Origin: Eubacterium sp. ER2
GTDB taxonomy: Bacteria; Bacillota; Clostridia; Lachnospirales; Lachnospiraceae
Length of the DNA: 64,000 nucleotides
NCBI RefSeq assembly: GCF_000765215.1
Contig: NZ_JPJE01000029.1
Coordinates: 1-64,000 of the forward strand
Direction: 5' to 3'
Within the stretch, counting starts at the first letter, position 1, and each line of letters opens with the position of its first letter. The notes under the pieces were generated by a model, which saw only the letters and a list, made by a program, of their open reading frames with translations, searched no databases and was not told where the DNA came from. The position numbers and the translations under genes were made by a program. Shown piece after piece: positions 24,149-33,391 of this stretch.

Positions 24149-25165
24149 ATGACGATTTTAATCACAGGAGGAGCCGGCTACATCGGAAGCCACACGGCTC
24201 TGGAGCTGCTGAACGAGGGATATGACGTGGTTGTATACGACAATCTGTGCAATTCTTCCAAGGAGTCCATCAAGAGAGTGGAGGAGCTGACGGGCAAGAA
24301 GATCCGTTTTTACGAGGGGGATGTGCAGGACGAGGAAGCGCTCCTTGAGATGTTCAAGATACAGAAGATCGACGCGGTCATTCACTGCGCGGCCCTGAAG
24401 GCTGTGGGCGAGTCCGTGCAGAAGCCTCTGGAGTACTACCAGAACAATATCGCCGGCACGCTGACACTCCTGAAGGTGATGCGTGAGGTTGGCGTGAAGA
24501 ACATTGTGTTCAGCTCTTCCGCTACGGTATACGGAAGTCCGGAGGAGATGCCCATCACAGAGGAGTGCCCCAAGGGACAGTGCACCAATCCTTACGGCTG
24601 GACAAAATCCATGATGGAGCAGATCATGTCGGATGTACAGAAGGCGGATCCCTCCTGGAACGTGATTCTCCTGCGCTACTTCAACCCGGTGGGAGCTCAC
24701 AAGAGCGGCCGCATCGGTGAGGATCCGAAGGGCATCCCCAACAACCTGATGCCCTACATCTCACAGGTGGCAGTGGGCAAGCTGGAGAAGCTGGGCGTGT
24801 TCGGAGACGACTACGACACACCGGACGGAACCGGAGTGAGAGACTACATCCACGTAGTGGATCTGGCCATCGGACACGTGAAGGCCATCAACTACATCTT
24901 TACCAACCCGGGACTGGATGTCATCAATCTGGGAACCGGACAGGGCTACTCCGTCCTGGATATGGTGAAGGCCTTCTCCAAGGCCTGCGGCAAGGAGATC
25001 CCCTATGAGATCAAGCCCCGCCGGGCGGGAGATATCGCTATGTGCTACGCAGATCCATCCAAGGCGGCCAGAGTGCTCGGCTGGAAGGCCGAGAGAGGGC
25101 TGGACGAGATGTGCGAGGACACATGGAGATGGCAGTCACAGAACCCCAACGGATACGAGAAATAA
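24149..25165 (+). CDS. galE: UDP-glucose 4-epimerase
   Basis: A 338-residue SDR enzyme with the NAD loop [17 protein letters not shown], the catalytic Ser/Thr region [13 protein letters not shown] and [10 protein letters not shown] holding the catalytic Tyr-Lys pair. Length and the RYFNPVGAH motif are those of GalE, which interconverts UDP-glucose and UDP-galactose. AAAAAGGAGG precedes the ATG. A terminator follows. Together with the upstream nucleotidyltransferase it supplies activated sugars, perhaps also for the surface polysaccharide genes at the window end. Confidence 0.96.
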   Translation: MTILITGGAGYIGSHTALELLNEGYDVVVYDNLCNSSKESIKRVEELTGKKIRFYEGDVQDEEALLEMFKIQKIDAVIHCAALKAVGESVQKPLEYYQNNIAGTLTLLKVMREVGVKNIVFSSSATVYGSPEEMPITEECPKGQCTNPYGWTKSMMEQIMSDVQKADPSWNVILLRYFNPVGAHKSGRIGEDPKGIPNNLMPYISQVAVGKLEKLGVFGDDYDTPDGTGVRDYIHVVDLAIGHVKAINYIFTNPGLDVINLGTGQGYSVLDMVKAFSKACGKEIPYEIKPRRAGDIAMCYADPSKAARVLGWKAERGLDEMCEDTWRWQSQNPNGYEK

Positions 25166-25203
25166 GCTGAAAAGGACAGGACATAAGACACAGCAGGACA
25201 CAC

Positions 25204-25247
25204 AGGCAGGGACGCGGGCCGTCAGAAGGCTCCTCCCTGCCTTTTCT
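25204..25247 (+). terminator. Terminator after galE
   Basis: AGGCAGGGA (25204-25212) pairs with TCCCTGCCT (25234-25242), with inner GGGCC/GGCTC pairing, followed by TTTTCTCTTTTCTTTT. Confidence 0.88.
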
Positions 25248-25315
25248 CTTTTCTTTTCCGCGGAAAAGTGCTATAATACGGTGAGCAGCTTTTTAGTTTT
25301 TTCGAGGGAACGAAT

Positions 25316-27376
25316 ATGAAGAAGAAAGCAAAACAAAATGTGCGCCTGAAGGGACAGCTGAAGCTCTATATGCAGTGGCCGGCGTTCATGACGATCCTGC
25401 TGATCGCCATGAATGTGTGGATCTACCGCCTGGACAGGAAGGCGGGGCTTCTCATGCTGATCTTTGTCCTGATTTACATTGTGATCGTGGGGGTTATGTA
25501 TTTCTACAACAAGTCCCTTGTCATGAAGGATCTGGTGGACTTTGCGGCGCAGTACGGCATCATACAGAATACGCTTCTGAAAAAGCTGGCAGTGCCCTAC
25601 GCTCTCCTGCTGGAGGATGGCCGTCTCATGTGGATGAACGACCAGTTCCGGGAGATACTGGGCAGCAAGCTGAAGGGGGAGGCGGTGCTGAGCAGGTATA
25701 TACCTGAGCTGAACCGGAGCATTTTCCCCAAGGAAGAGGATCAGATCGTGGAGATGGAGGTCTACTACCACGATAAGGAGTACCGGGCGGAGCTGCGCAA
25801 GGTGTCCGTGGAGGGGTTCAGCGACTCCGAGCGGCTGCTGGACATGCCGGAGGAGAAGGAGTATTTTATCGCCGTCTATCTGTCCGACGTGACCGAGCTG
25901 AACACCGCGCTGCGGCAGAATGAGGAGCAGCGCCTCGTGGCGGGGCTCATCTACATCGACAACTACGACGAGATGATCGACAGCGTGGAGGAGGTGCGCC
26001 AGAGTCTTCTGGTGGCTCTCATCGACAGGAAGATCAACCAGTATATCGCGCGTCTGGACGGTATTGTCAAGAAGATGGAGACAGATAAATATTTTATCGT
26101 CATGAAAAAATCCTGTTTCAAGGAGCTGGAGGCGGACCGCTTCTCCCTCCTCGAGGACGTGAAGGCCATCAACATCGGCAACAGTATCCCGGCCACCCTG
26201 AGCATCGGCCTGGGACTGAGCAAGAACGCCTACGTGCAGAGCTACACCTACGCCCGGGCGGCTATCGACCTGGCCCTTGCCAGGGGCGGCGACCAGGCGG
26301 TCATCAAGGACTGCAACGGCATTACCTACTACGGCGGCAAGAGGGAGCAGACCTCCAAGAACACCCGGGTGAAGGCAAGGGTGAAGGCGGAGGCTCTCCG
26401 GGAGTTCATCACCGTGAACGACACGATCCTTGTCATGGGGCACAGGATGACGGACATGGACTCCTTCGGGGCGGCCATCGGCATCTACCGGGCTGCCGCG
26501 GCGCTGGAGAAAAAGGCACACATTGTCATCAACGACGTGTCGGCCACCATCCGGCCCCTGTATGAGGAGTTTGTGGAGCATCCCTCCTACCCGGAGGATA
26601 TGTTTGTCACCTCCGGGGAGGCCAAGGAGATGATCGATGACACCTCCATGGTCATTGTGGTGGATACCAACCGGCCGGGCATGACAGAGTGTCCCGAGCT
26701 TCTGGGCATGACCCGCACCATCGTGGTCTTCGACCACCACAGGCAGAGCAGCGACAATATTGACAATGCCCTGCTGTCCTATATCGAGCCCTACGCCTCC
26801 TCGGCCTGCGAGATGGTGTCCGAGGTGCTCCAGTATATTACGGACGATGTGAAGATCCCCGCCGTGGAGGCCAACAGCCTGTACGCGGGCATTGTCATCG
26901 ATACAAACAACTTTATGAACAAGACCGGCGTGCGCACCTTTGAGGCGGCCGCCTTCCTGCGCCGCTGCGGAGCGGACATTCCCTTTGTCCGGAAGATGCT
27001 GCGGGACGACATGAAGTCCTACCAGGCCAAGGCCGGCATCATCAGCAGCGCGGAGGTCTACAGAGACAGATTTGCCATCGCCAGGGGAGAGAATCTCCAT
27101 ATAGAGAGCCCCACCATCATCGGCGCCCAGGCGGCCAACGAGCTTCTGGACATCGACGGCATCAAGGCCACCTTTGTGCTGACGGTCTACAACGGAAGGA
27201 TCTACGTCAGCGCCAGGTCCATTGATGAGGTCAATGTGCAGGTGATCATGGAGAAGCTGGGAGGAGGCGGACATATGAACGCGTCCGGAGCCCAGTTTGA
27301 CCACACCAACATGGACGAGGCGGTGACATCCCTCAAGAGGGTCATTGACCAGATGATAGAAAAAGGAGATTTATAA
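25316..27376 (+). CDS. gdpP: Cyclic-di-AMP phosphodiesterase GdpP
   Basis: A 686-residue membrane protein that hydrolyses cyclic di-AMP. It has two N-terminal membrane helices (residues about 22-65), a PAS-like segment, a degenerate GGDEF domain and a DHH/DHHA1 catalytic part (VMGHRMTDMDSFGAAIG, VVDTNRPGM, VFDHHRQSSDN, GGGGHMNASGAQF). A perfect TATAAT lies at 25272-25277. Its stop is immediately followed by the rplI start, the usual gdpP-rplI-dnaB order of Firmicutes. Confidence 0.97.
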   Translation: MKKKAKQNVRLKGQLKLYMQWPAFMTILLIAMNVWIYRLDRKAGLLMLIFVLIYIVIVGVMYFYNKSLVMKDLVDFAAQYGIIQNTLLKKLAVPYALLLEDGRLMWMNDQFREILGSKLKGEAVLSRYIPELNRSIFPKEEDQIVEMEVYYHDKEYRAELRKVSVEGFSDSERLLDMPEEKEYFIAVYLSDVTELNTALRQNEEQRLVAGLIYIDNYDEMIDSVEEVRQSLLVALIDRKINQYIARLDGIVKKMETDKYFIVMKKSCFKELEADRFSLLEDVKAINIGNSIPATLSIGLGLSKNAYVQSYTYARAAIDLALARGGDQAVIKDCNGITYYGGKREQTSKNTRVKARVKAEALREFITVNDTILVMGHRMTDMDSFGAAIGIYRAAAALEKKAHIVINDVSATIRPLYEEFVEHPSYPEDMFVTSGEAKEMIDDTSMVIVVDTNRPGMTECPELLGMTRTIVVFDHHRQSSDNIDNALLSYIEPYASSACEMVSEVLQYITDDVKIPAVEANSLYAGIVIDTNNFMNKTGVRTFEAAAFLRRCGADIPFVRKMLRDDMKSYQAKAGIISSAEVYRDRFAIARGENLHIESPTIIGAQAANELLDIDGIKATFVLTVYNGRIYVSARSIDEVNVQVIMEKLGGGGHMNASGAQFDHTNMDEAVTSLKRVIDQMIEKGDL

Positions 27377-27826
27377 ATGAAAGTTATTTTACTGCAGGAC
27401 GTAAAATCCCTTGGAAAAAAGGGAGACATCGTGGAAGTCAACGACGGATACGCAAGAAACTTTCTTCTGAAGACAAAGAAGGGAGTGGAGGCAAACAATA
27501 AAAATATGAACGACCTGAAGCTTCACAAGGCCAACCAGGACAAGATCGCCCAGGAGCAGCTGGAGGCTGCAAAGGAGCTGGGAAAGAAGCTGGGAGAGAG
27601 CAAGGTGACTGTCTCCATCAAGACAGGAGAGGGCGGCAGGGCCTTCGGTTCCGTGTCTTCCAAGGAGATCGCGGCGGCCGCCCAGGAGCAGCTGGGGCTG
27701 GACATTGACAAGAAGAAGGTTCAGCTAAAGGAGCAGCTGAAATCCCTGGGGACCTTCCATGTGCCCGTAAAGCTTCACCCGAAGGTAACTGCAGAGCTTA
27801 CAGTAATCGTTGTGGAGGAGGCATAG
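27377..27826 (+). CDS. rplI: 50S ribosomal protein L9
   Basis: A 149-residue L9: N-terminal [20 protein letters not shown], then [11 protein letters not shown], a long charged helix and a C-terminal domain ([20 protein letters not shown]). The ATG directly follows the gdpP stop, so translation is probably coupled. The dnaB start follows four nucleotides after its stop. Confidence 0.98.
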   Translation: MKVILLQDVKSLGKKGDIVEVNDGYARNFLLKTKKGVEANNKNMNDLKLHKANQDKIAQEQLEAAKELGKKLGESKVTVSIKTGEGGRAFGSVSSKEIAAAAQEQLGLDIDKKKVQLKEQLKSLGTFHVPVKLHPKVTAELTVIVVEEA

Positions 27827-27830
27827 GAAG

Positions 27831-29180
27831 ATGCCGGATATGGAGGAAGCCCTCATCAAGCGTGTCCCGCCCCACAGTATAGAGGCGGAGCAGTCGGTAG
27901 TCGGCGCCATGCTGATGGACAAGGATGCCATCATGACCGCTTCCGAGATCATCAGCGGCAGTGATTTTTACCAGACCTCATACGGAGTCATCTTTGACTC
28001 CATGACAGAGCTTTTCAACGAAGGCAAGCCGGTGGATCTGATCACCCTGCAGGAGCGGCTGAAGGAGAAAAATGTGCCGGAGGAGATCTCCAGCCTGGAG
28101 TTTGTCCGCGAGCTGGTAGCCGCTGTGCCCACATCCGCCAATGTGAAATACTACGCGGAGATCGTGTTTGAGAAATCCATGCTCAGAAAGCTCATCAAGG
28201 TGAACGATGAGATTTCTAATGCCTGCTACGCGGGCAGCGAGCCTATGGAGGCCGTCCTTGAGACGGCGGAGAAAAATATTTTCGAGCTGGCCCAGAAGCG
28301 GGGCACCGGAGACTATGTGCCCATCAAGGAAGTGGTGCTGAACGCCCTGGAGAAGATCGAGAAGGCGTCCAAGACAAAGGGGACTGTGACCGGTATCCCC
28401 ACCGGGTTCCTGGATCTGGATTACAAGCTGTCCGGCCTGCAGCCCTCGGACTTCATCCTTGTGGCGGCCAGGCCCTCCATGGGAAAGACGGCCTTTGTCC
28501 TGAACATCGCCCAGCACGCCGCCTTCAAGAGCGGCAAGACGGTGGCCATCTTCAGTCTGGAGATGTCAAAGGAGCAGCTTGTGAACCGTCTCTTCTCCCT
28601 GGAGTCCCAGGTGGACTCCCAGTCCCTGCGTACAGGAAATCTGAAGGATGACGACTGGGAGAAGCTCATAGAGAGCGCCGGGATCATCGGAAAATCCCAC
28701 CTGATCATAGACGATACGCCGGGTATCTCCATCTCGGAGCTCCGGTCCAAGTGCCGCAAGTTCAAGCTGGAGCAGGGACTGGACCTCATCATCATCGACT
28801 ACCTGCAGCTCATGAGCGGCCGGGTAGGAGGACGCTCTGAGTCGAGACAGCAGGAGATCTCGGACATTTCCCGATCCCTGAAAGGCGTGGCAAGGGAGCT
28901 GAATGTCCCTGTCATCTCCCTGTCGCAGCTGAGCCGTGCGGTGGAGCAGCGCCCCGACCACAGGCCCATGCTCTCGGATCTGCGTGAGTCCGGAGCCATC
29001 GAGCAGGATGCGGACGTGGTCATGTTCATTTACCGGGACGATTATTACAACAAAGATACAGAGACCCCCAACCAGGCGGAGATCATTATCGCAAAACAAA
29101 GAAACGGCCCCATAGGGACCGTTCACCTGGCATGGCTGCCGGACTACACAAAGTTTGCGAACCTAACCTGGAAGGAATAG
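27831..29180 (+). CDS. dnaB: Replicative DNA helicase DnaB
   Basis: A 449-residue hexameric helicase with the DnaB N-terminal domain (PPHSIEAEQSVVGAMLMDKD), Walker A (ARPSMGKTAFVLNIA), Walker B (LIIIDYLQLMSG) and SRAVEQRPDHRPMLSDLRES. It unwinds DNA at the replication fork. ATG at 27831 after GGAGGAGGCATAGGAAG is preferred to the in-frame ATG at 27810, which lies inside rplI. Its last 18 bases overlap a convergent minus-strand gene. Confidence 0.97.
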   Translation: MPDMEEALIKRVPPHSIEAEQSVVGAMLMDKDAIMTASEIISGSDFYQTSYGVIFDSMTELFNEGKPVDLITLQERLKEKNVPEEISSLEFVRELVAAVPTSANVKYYAEIVFEKSMLRKLIKVNDEISNACYAGSEPMEAVLETAEKNIFELAQKRGTGDYVPIKEVVLNALEKIEKASKTKGTVTGIPTGFLDLDYKLSGLQPSDFILVAARPSMGKTAFVLNIAQHAAFKSGKTVAIFSLEMSKEQLVNRLFSLESQVDSQSLRTGNLKDDDWEKLIESAGIIGKSHLIIDDTPGISISELRSKCRKFKLEQGLDLIIIDYLQLMSGRVGGRSESRQQEISDISRSLKGVARELNVPVISLSQLSRAVEQRPDHRPMLSDLRESGAIEQDADVVMFIYRDDYYNKDTETPNQAEIIIAKQRNGPIGTVHLAWLPDYTKFANLTWKE

Positions 29181-29528
29181 GCGTTTTAACCGCTGGGCCG
29201 CTCCCTGGTGGCTGGCAGTCTCTTTTCGGAAGGACTGCTGCTGCCGGATGAGCTGGTCCAGCTTTTTAAACTGTTCCTCCTCCTGCCGCTCCTTTGCGTC
29301 CAGGAGGAAGGACATTTCTTTCGTGATCATGGCCGCAAGCACTTCGTTGTTGTTCTCCAGCATGCGTTTGATGCGGAGCTGCTCCCTTGTCCGCTTCATA
29401 TCGGGAATGAGAGCCTTCAGCTCGTCAAAGGGAACACCCTGCTCGTACAGTTCTTTGATGCAGTTATACAGCTTTGTGTCTTCTTTTGTTGCGCTGCTTA
29501 AAGTGTTCAGTGCATTTCCCATATTCAT
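29163..29528 (-). CDS. Hypothetical small protein convergent with dnaB
   Basis: I do not recognise this protein of about 121 residues (MNMGNALNTLSSATKEDTKL...). It is hydrophilic and helical, with a possible helix-turn-helix-like stretch (YEQGVPFDELKALIPDMKRT) and a charged Glu/Gln/Arg-rich coiled segment at the end (KERQEEEQFKKLDQLIRQQQ). GGGGG precedes the ATG at 29526-29528; ATG at 29520-29522 is equally possible. The last six codons overlap the 3' end of dnaB on the other strand. It could bind DNA, but that is speculation. Confidence 0.6.
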   Translation of the reverse strand: MNMGNALNTLSSATKEDTKLYNCIKELYEQGVPFDELKALIPDMKRTREQLRIKRMLENNNEVLAAMITKEMSFLLDAKERQEEEQFKKLDQLIRQQQSFRKETASHQGAAQRLKRLFLPG

Positions 29529-29613
29529 ACCCCCTTTACACATAAGAGAGTATAGCATGTACCAAGTGGGCAAGACTGTCAAAACAGGTCGGCATCGTGT
29601 ACGAAAATACGGC

Positions 29614-29651
29614 AAAAAAACGGACCACCTGCACTTTTTGCAGACAGTCCG
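29614..29651 (-). terminator. Terminator after the ferredoxin gene
   Basis: CGGAC (29621-29625) and GTCCG (29647-29651) enclose TGCA/TGCA pairs. Read on the minus strand, the stem is followed by seven T (29614-29620). Confidence 0.75.
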
Positions 29652-29699
29652 CCTTTTTGCTATGTTCATATGCCGTATGTGGAAAAATCCCAATCAGGA

Positions 29700-29870
29700 T
29701 TAGCCCTGAGAGATAGCTCCTGTAGGACACTGAGCTGCGCAAGCACCGCAGTCTACACAAGCGTCCGGATCGATCTCGTAGTGATCAGCTCCCTGAGAGA
29801 TAGCTCCTACTGGACATTCAGCTTCGCAAGCGCCGCAGCTTACACATTCATCACTAATTACATGTGCCAT
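29700..29870 (-). CDS. 2[4Fe-4S] ferredoxin
   Basis: A complete 56-residue gene that is short enough to be missed. The protein starts MAHVISDECVSCGACEAECP and has a second cluster motif CVDCGACAAQCP. The two CxxCxxCxxxCP motifs are of the clostridial ferredoxin type. The two halves are internal duplicates, both ending in GAISQG. GGAGGAAG lies before the ATG, and a terminator follows on the minus strand. This soluble low-potential electron carrier would serve pyruvate:ferredoxin oxidoreductase, hydrogenase or radical-SAM enzymes such as the PflA encoded next to it. Confidence 0.96.
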   Translation of the reverse strand: MAHVISDECVSCGACEAECPVGAISQGADHYEIDPDACVDCGACAAQCPTGAISQG

Positions 29871-29901
29871 GATATCTTCCTCCTTTGACTGTTGTCAGTT
29901 G

Positions 29902-29931
29902 TTTATACATATAATAATACAAAAGCTTCAA
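29902..29931 (-). promoter_or_regulatory. Promoter of the ferredoxin gene
   Basis: On the minus strand TTGAAG (29926-29931), an 18-bp spacer and TATAAA (29902-29907) lie about 32 nt before the ATG. Confidence 0.5.
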
Positions 29932-29985
29932 ATATACAAGACTTAGTGATGTTCTAAATTTAGCACAAGAGATTGAGTATCATCC

Positions 29986-30762
29986 TCAATTTTCTCTGGC
30001 CCTTTTGTAGGCTTTAAGGATGATCTGCCGGGCCGCTGCTGCCTCTTCCTTTGTGGCCTCCCGGGTCCCCTCCAGGGGATAGGGGAGGCCTAAACTGTCA
30101 TATTTTGCCCTTCCCATCGTATGGTAGGGGAGGACGTCCAGGGCCCGCACGTTGTGGAGGGAGGCCATGAAGGTGCCCAGCTCCTCCAGGTATTCACGAT
30201 AGAGGGTGATGCCCGGCACCACCACGTGGCGGATCCACACAGGGACACCCTGCTCATCCAGATACCTGGCAAAGGAGAGGATCTGCCGGTTGGTGTGGCC
30301 TGTCAGCTTCCGGTGCCTCTCGTCGGACATGTGCTTGATGTCCAGCAGCACCAGGTCGGTCAGGGGAAGGAGCTCCCCCAGCTGTGCCATAAAGCGCTCG
30401 CTGTGGGGGTTGAACATGATCCCGGAGGTGTCCACACAGGTGTGGATGCCGCTGCGCTTCAGATCCCGGAACAGCTCCGTGAGGAAAGCCATCTGCATCA
30501 TGGGTTCCCCGCCTGTCACAGTGACGCCCCCGTTCCGGTAGAAGGGGAGGTTGGAATAAAATCCTTCCAGCACCTCATGGACGCTCATGAGTTCCCCCTT
30601 CCCGTACTCCCAGGTGTCCGGATTGTGGCAGTACTGACACCGCATGGGACAGCCCTGGAGGAAGACCACGTACCGTATGCCCGGCCCGTCTACGGTGCCG
30701 CAGCTCTCGATGGAGTGGATCCAGCCCTTACATTCCCTCGTGGAAGGTACGGGAGATGACAT
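29986..30762 (-). CDS. pflA: Pyruvate formate-lyase activating enzyme
   Basis: A 258-residue radical-SAM enzyme with the cluster motif C38-x3-C42-x2-C45 ([12 protein letters not shown]), [13 protein letters not shown] and [15 protein letters not shown]. It places the glycyl radical on pyruvate formate-lyase. Its start overlaps the end of the separate glycyl-radical subunit gene by 35 nt, with AAGGAACAG spaced before ATG 30760-30762. The gene order on the minus strand, pfl then radical subunit then pflA, puts enzyme, radical domain and activator in one operon. Confidence 0.95.
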   Translation of the reverse strand: MSSPVPSTRECKGWIHSIESCGTVDGPGIRYVVFLQGCPMRCQYCHNPDTWEYGKGELMSVHEVLEGFYSNLPFYRNGGVTVTGGEPMMQMAFLTELFRDLKRSGIHTCVDTSGIMFNPHSERFMAQLGELLPLTDLVLLDIKHMSDERHRKLTGHTNRQILSFARYLDEQGVPVWIRHVVVPGITLYREYLEELGTFMASLHNVRALDVLPYHTMGRAKYDSLGLPYPLEGTREATKEEAAAARQIILKAYKRAREN

Positions 30763-30970
30763 CGTCCTGCTGTTCCTTTGTCAGTTTGTTGAAGTTGACC
30801 GCATATCCGGACACGCGGACTGTGAGCTGGGGGTATTTCTCCGGGTGCTTCTGGGCGTCCAGAAGGGTCTCCCGGGTGAATACGTTCACGTTCAGGTGGT
30901 GTCCCCCCTGCTCCACATATCCGTCCAACATTGCTACAAGATTGTCTACCTGCTGCTGATTTACTGCCAT
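30728..30970 (-). CDS. grcA: Separate glycyl-radical subunit of pyruvate formate-lyase (GrcA-like)
   Basis: This 80-residue protein corresponds to the C-terminal end of pyruvate formate-lyase. It includes [39 protein letters not shown] with the radical glycine G55, and the ending [10 protein letters not shown]. It has its own AAAGGAGA and ATG, 56 nt after the large-subunit stop, so this is a real split and not a sequencing frameshift. It resembles the E. coli repair protein GrcA/YfiD, but here the large subunit lacks its own glycyl-radical end, so this protein must supply it permanently. Confidence 0.88.
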   Translation of the reverse strand: MAVNQQQVDNLVAMLDGYVEQGGHHLNVNVFTRETLLDAQKHPEKYPQLTVRVSGYAVNFNKLTKEQQDDVISRTFHEGM

Positions 30971-31026
30971 AATGATATTCTCCTTTCACGTCTTACTTTT
31001 AATGCTCTGCTGTTTATTCTCTGTCA

Positions 31027-33144
31027 CTATTCTCTGTCGATGCTCTCCTCGATATTGGGGATGCTGCACGCCATGTTGGCGCACTCGTCCTCCAGCCTGT
31101 CCACATCCAGGTCGCCTGCGAAGATGCGGTCATCTTTGCCAAGAGCCCCCGGGATGATGGAGAAGGTGTTGGAGATGCCGTCCTGGGCGTGGCGGAAGGG
31201 GATCTTCGCCACAGAGGCCAGGGACGCCAGGGCGCCGTGGGTATCCCGCCTGTGCATGGGGTTGGCTCCAGGAGCCAGAGGCTCGCCCTGTTTCCTTCCG
31301 TCCGGTGTGTTTCCGGTCTTCTTGCCGTACACCACGTTGGAGGTGATAGTCAGGATGGACATGGTGGGGATGGAGTGGCGGTAGGTATGGTGCTTGCGGA
31401 TCTTGTCCATAAAGGTCCGGACGATCTCCACGGCGATCTCATCCACTCTGTCATCGTTGTTTCCGTATTTGGGGAAATCTCCCTCCACCTGGTAGTCCAC
31501 CACGAGGCCGTCCTCATCCCGGACAGGCTTCACCTTCGCGTACCTGATTGCGGACAGGGAGTCGGCTACAACAGAAAGGCCGGCGATGCCGGTGGCAAAG
31601 TAGCGCTTCACCTCCCTGTCGTGGAGGGCCATCTGGAGCTTCTCGTAGCAGTACTTGTCGTGCATGTAGTGGATGACATTGAGGGTATTGACATAGAGCT
31701 CCGCCAGCCACTCCATCATATCGTCAAATTTCTGCATCACATCATCGTACTCCAGGTACTCCGTGTCCACCGGGCGATACCTCGGTCCCACCTGCACCTT
31801 CATGCGCTCATCCATGCCGCCGTTGATGGCGTAGAGCAGGCACTTGGCCAGATTGGCCCGGGCGCCGAAGAACTGCATCTCCTTTCCCACCCGCATGGAG
31901 GACACGCAGCAGGCGATGGCGTAGTCGTCGCCATGTGTAGCCCTCATCAGGTCGTCGTTCTCGTACTGGATGGAGGAGGTCTTGATGGACATTTTCGCGC
32001 AGTACTCCTTGAAGGCCCTGGGAAGTCTTGTGGACCACAGGACAGTCAGGTTGGGCTCCGGCGCTGTCCCTAAGTTGTCCAGGGTGTGGAGGTAGCGGAA
32101 GGATGTCCTTGTCACAAGCGGGCGTCCGTCTATGCCCACGCCTCCGATGGACTCTGTCACCCAGGTTGGATCCCCGGAGAAGAGGGAATTGTACTCCGGC
32201 GTGCGGGCGAATTTTACAAGCCGCAGCTTCATGATAAAGTGGTCAATGTACTCCTGGGCCTGCTCCTCTGTGATGAGGCCTCTGTCCAGATCCCTCTGGA
32301 TGTAGATGTCCAGGAAGGTGGAGGTGCGGCCAAGACTCATAGCGGCGCCGTTCTGCTCCTTGACGGCCGCAAGATAGCCGAAGTAGAGCCACTGGATGGC
32401 CTCCTTCGCGTTTCTGGCCGGCCTGCTGATGTCAAAGCCGTAAATGTCTCCCAGCTCCTTTAACTCGCCCAGAGCCCGGATCTGCTCGGCCAGCTCCTCC
32501 CGCAGACGGATGTTGTCGCCGGTCATGCGGACAAGGGATGTGGCCAGCTGCTGCTTTTTGTCCTCGATGAGCCAGTCTGTCCCGTAGAGGGCCACCCGGC
32601 GGTAGTCTCCGATGATGCGGCCTCTGCCGTAGGCGTCCGGAAGACCGGTGATAATGGCGGATTTTCTGGCAAGGCGCATTTCCGGTGTATACACGTCAAA
32701 GACGCCCTGGTTGTGTGTCTTTCTGTATTTGGTAAAGATCTCCACCACCTCCGGATCCACCTCGTAGCCGTTCTCGCGGCAGGCGTTCTGGGCCATGCGG
32801 ATGCCGCCGAAGGGCTGCAGGGAGCGCTTGAAGGGTTTGTCCGTCTGAAAGCCCACGATCTGCTCCAGGTTCTTGTCCAGGTAGCCCGGTCCGTGGGAGG
32901 TGATGCCGGAGACGATCCTGGTGTCCATGTCAAGGACGCCGCCTGCCTCCCGCTCCTTCGCGGACAGATCCAAGACCTGGTCCCAGAGCTTTTTCGTGGC
33001 GTCCGTGGGGCCCGCCAGGAAGGACTCGTCTCCCTCGTAGGGTGCGTAGTTGTTCTGAATAAAGTCCCGCACATTTACGGAGGTGCGGTTCCATCTGCCC
33101 GGGCGGAAGCCGTCCCAGCTCTCCGCGATCCAATGTTTTTCCAT
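31027..33144 (-). CDS. pflB: Pyruvate formate-lyase large part, lacking the glycyl-radical end
   Basis: A 705-residue formate C-acetyltransferase that makes acetyl-CoA and formate from pyruvate. The catalytic cysteine pair is C412-C413 in [13 protein letters not shown]. The chain ends [14 protein letters not shown], before the segment that carries RVSGYA in full-length enzymes of about 750 residues; that segment is the next gene. ATG at 33142-33144 follows GGAGGAACC. A strong promoter with a Fur-like box lies upstream. The similarity to PFL rather than to glycerol or choline lyases rests on the pflA neighbour and the motif set. Confidence 0.92.
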   Translation of the reverse strand: MEKHWIAESWDGFRPGRWNRTSVNVRDFIQNNYAPYEGDESFLAGPTDATKKLWDQVLDLSAKEREAGGVLDMDTRIVSGITSHGPGYLDKNLEQIVGFQTDKPFKRSLQPFGGIRMAQNACRENGYEVDPEVVEIFTKYRKTHNQGVFDVYTPEMRLARKSAIITGLPDAYGRGRIIGDYRRVALYGTDWLIEDKKQQLATSLVRMTGDNIRLREELAEQIRALGELKELGDIYGFDISRPARNAKEAIQWLYFGYLAAVKEQNGAAMSLGRTSTFLDIYIQRDLDRGLITEEQAQEYIDHFIMKLRLVKFARTPEYNSLFSGDPTWVTESIGGVGIDGRPLVTRTSFRYLHTLDNLGTAPEPNLTVLWSTRLPRAFKEYCAKMSIKTSSIQYENDDLMRATHGDDYAIACCVSSMRVGKEMQFFGARANLAKCLLYAINGGMDERMKVQVGPRYRPVDTEYLEYDDVMQKFDDMMEWLAELYVNTLNVIHYMHDKYCYEKLQMALHDREVKRYFATGIAGLSVVADSLSAIRYAKVKPVRDEDGLVVDYQVEGDFPKYGNNDDRVDEIAVEIVRTFMDKIRKHHTYRHSIPTMSILTITSNVVYGKKTGNTPDGRKQGEPLAPGANPMHRRDTHGALASLASVAKIPFRHAQDGISNTFSIIPGALGKDDRIFAGDLDVDRLEDECANMACSIPNIEESIDRE

Positions 33145-33214
33145 ATAGGTTCCTCCTCTGAAATATGTGAATATAAGATCATAAAATAAATAGTTGAACA
33201 GCTGTTGTGGCACT

Positions 33215-33244
33215 ATTATATGAGAATGACTATCATTTAGTCAA
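33215..33244 (-). promoter_or_regulatory. Promoter of the pfl operon with a Fur-like box
   Basis: On the minus strand TTGACT (33239-33244), an 18-bp spacer and TATAAT (33215-33220) form a strong promoter. Within the spacer and -35, 33222-33240 (plus strand GAGAATGACTATCATTTAG) matches the 19-base Fur consensus at about 14 positions. A perfect 10-bp palindrome AACAGCTGTT lies just downstream. Confidence 0.55.
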
Positions 33245-33391
33245 TAGATAGATTGTATTTATTTGTATACAGTATACAAATATGATAAAAATTATACATC
33301 TTGCAAATTTAAGAAATTTTTCAACATTTTTTTGATATTTTGGTGTATAGTGTTTGTAGTCAAAATTTCAATGATGTGGAGTGTAGAGAAA

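Noticed and set aside
25271-27304. A 677-codon open frame on the minus strand opposite gdpP
   Set aside because: It mirrors the third-position GC bias of gdpP, gives His/Leu-rich sequence without domains, and gdpP is unmistakable. The same applies to long antisense frames opposite the MATE gene at 6121, murD2, mutS2 and pfl.
29972-29990. Small palindrome ATTGAG/CTCAAT at the end of pflA as a terminator
   Set aside because: Six AT-rich pairs and no T-run are too weak to support a terminator call.
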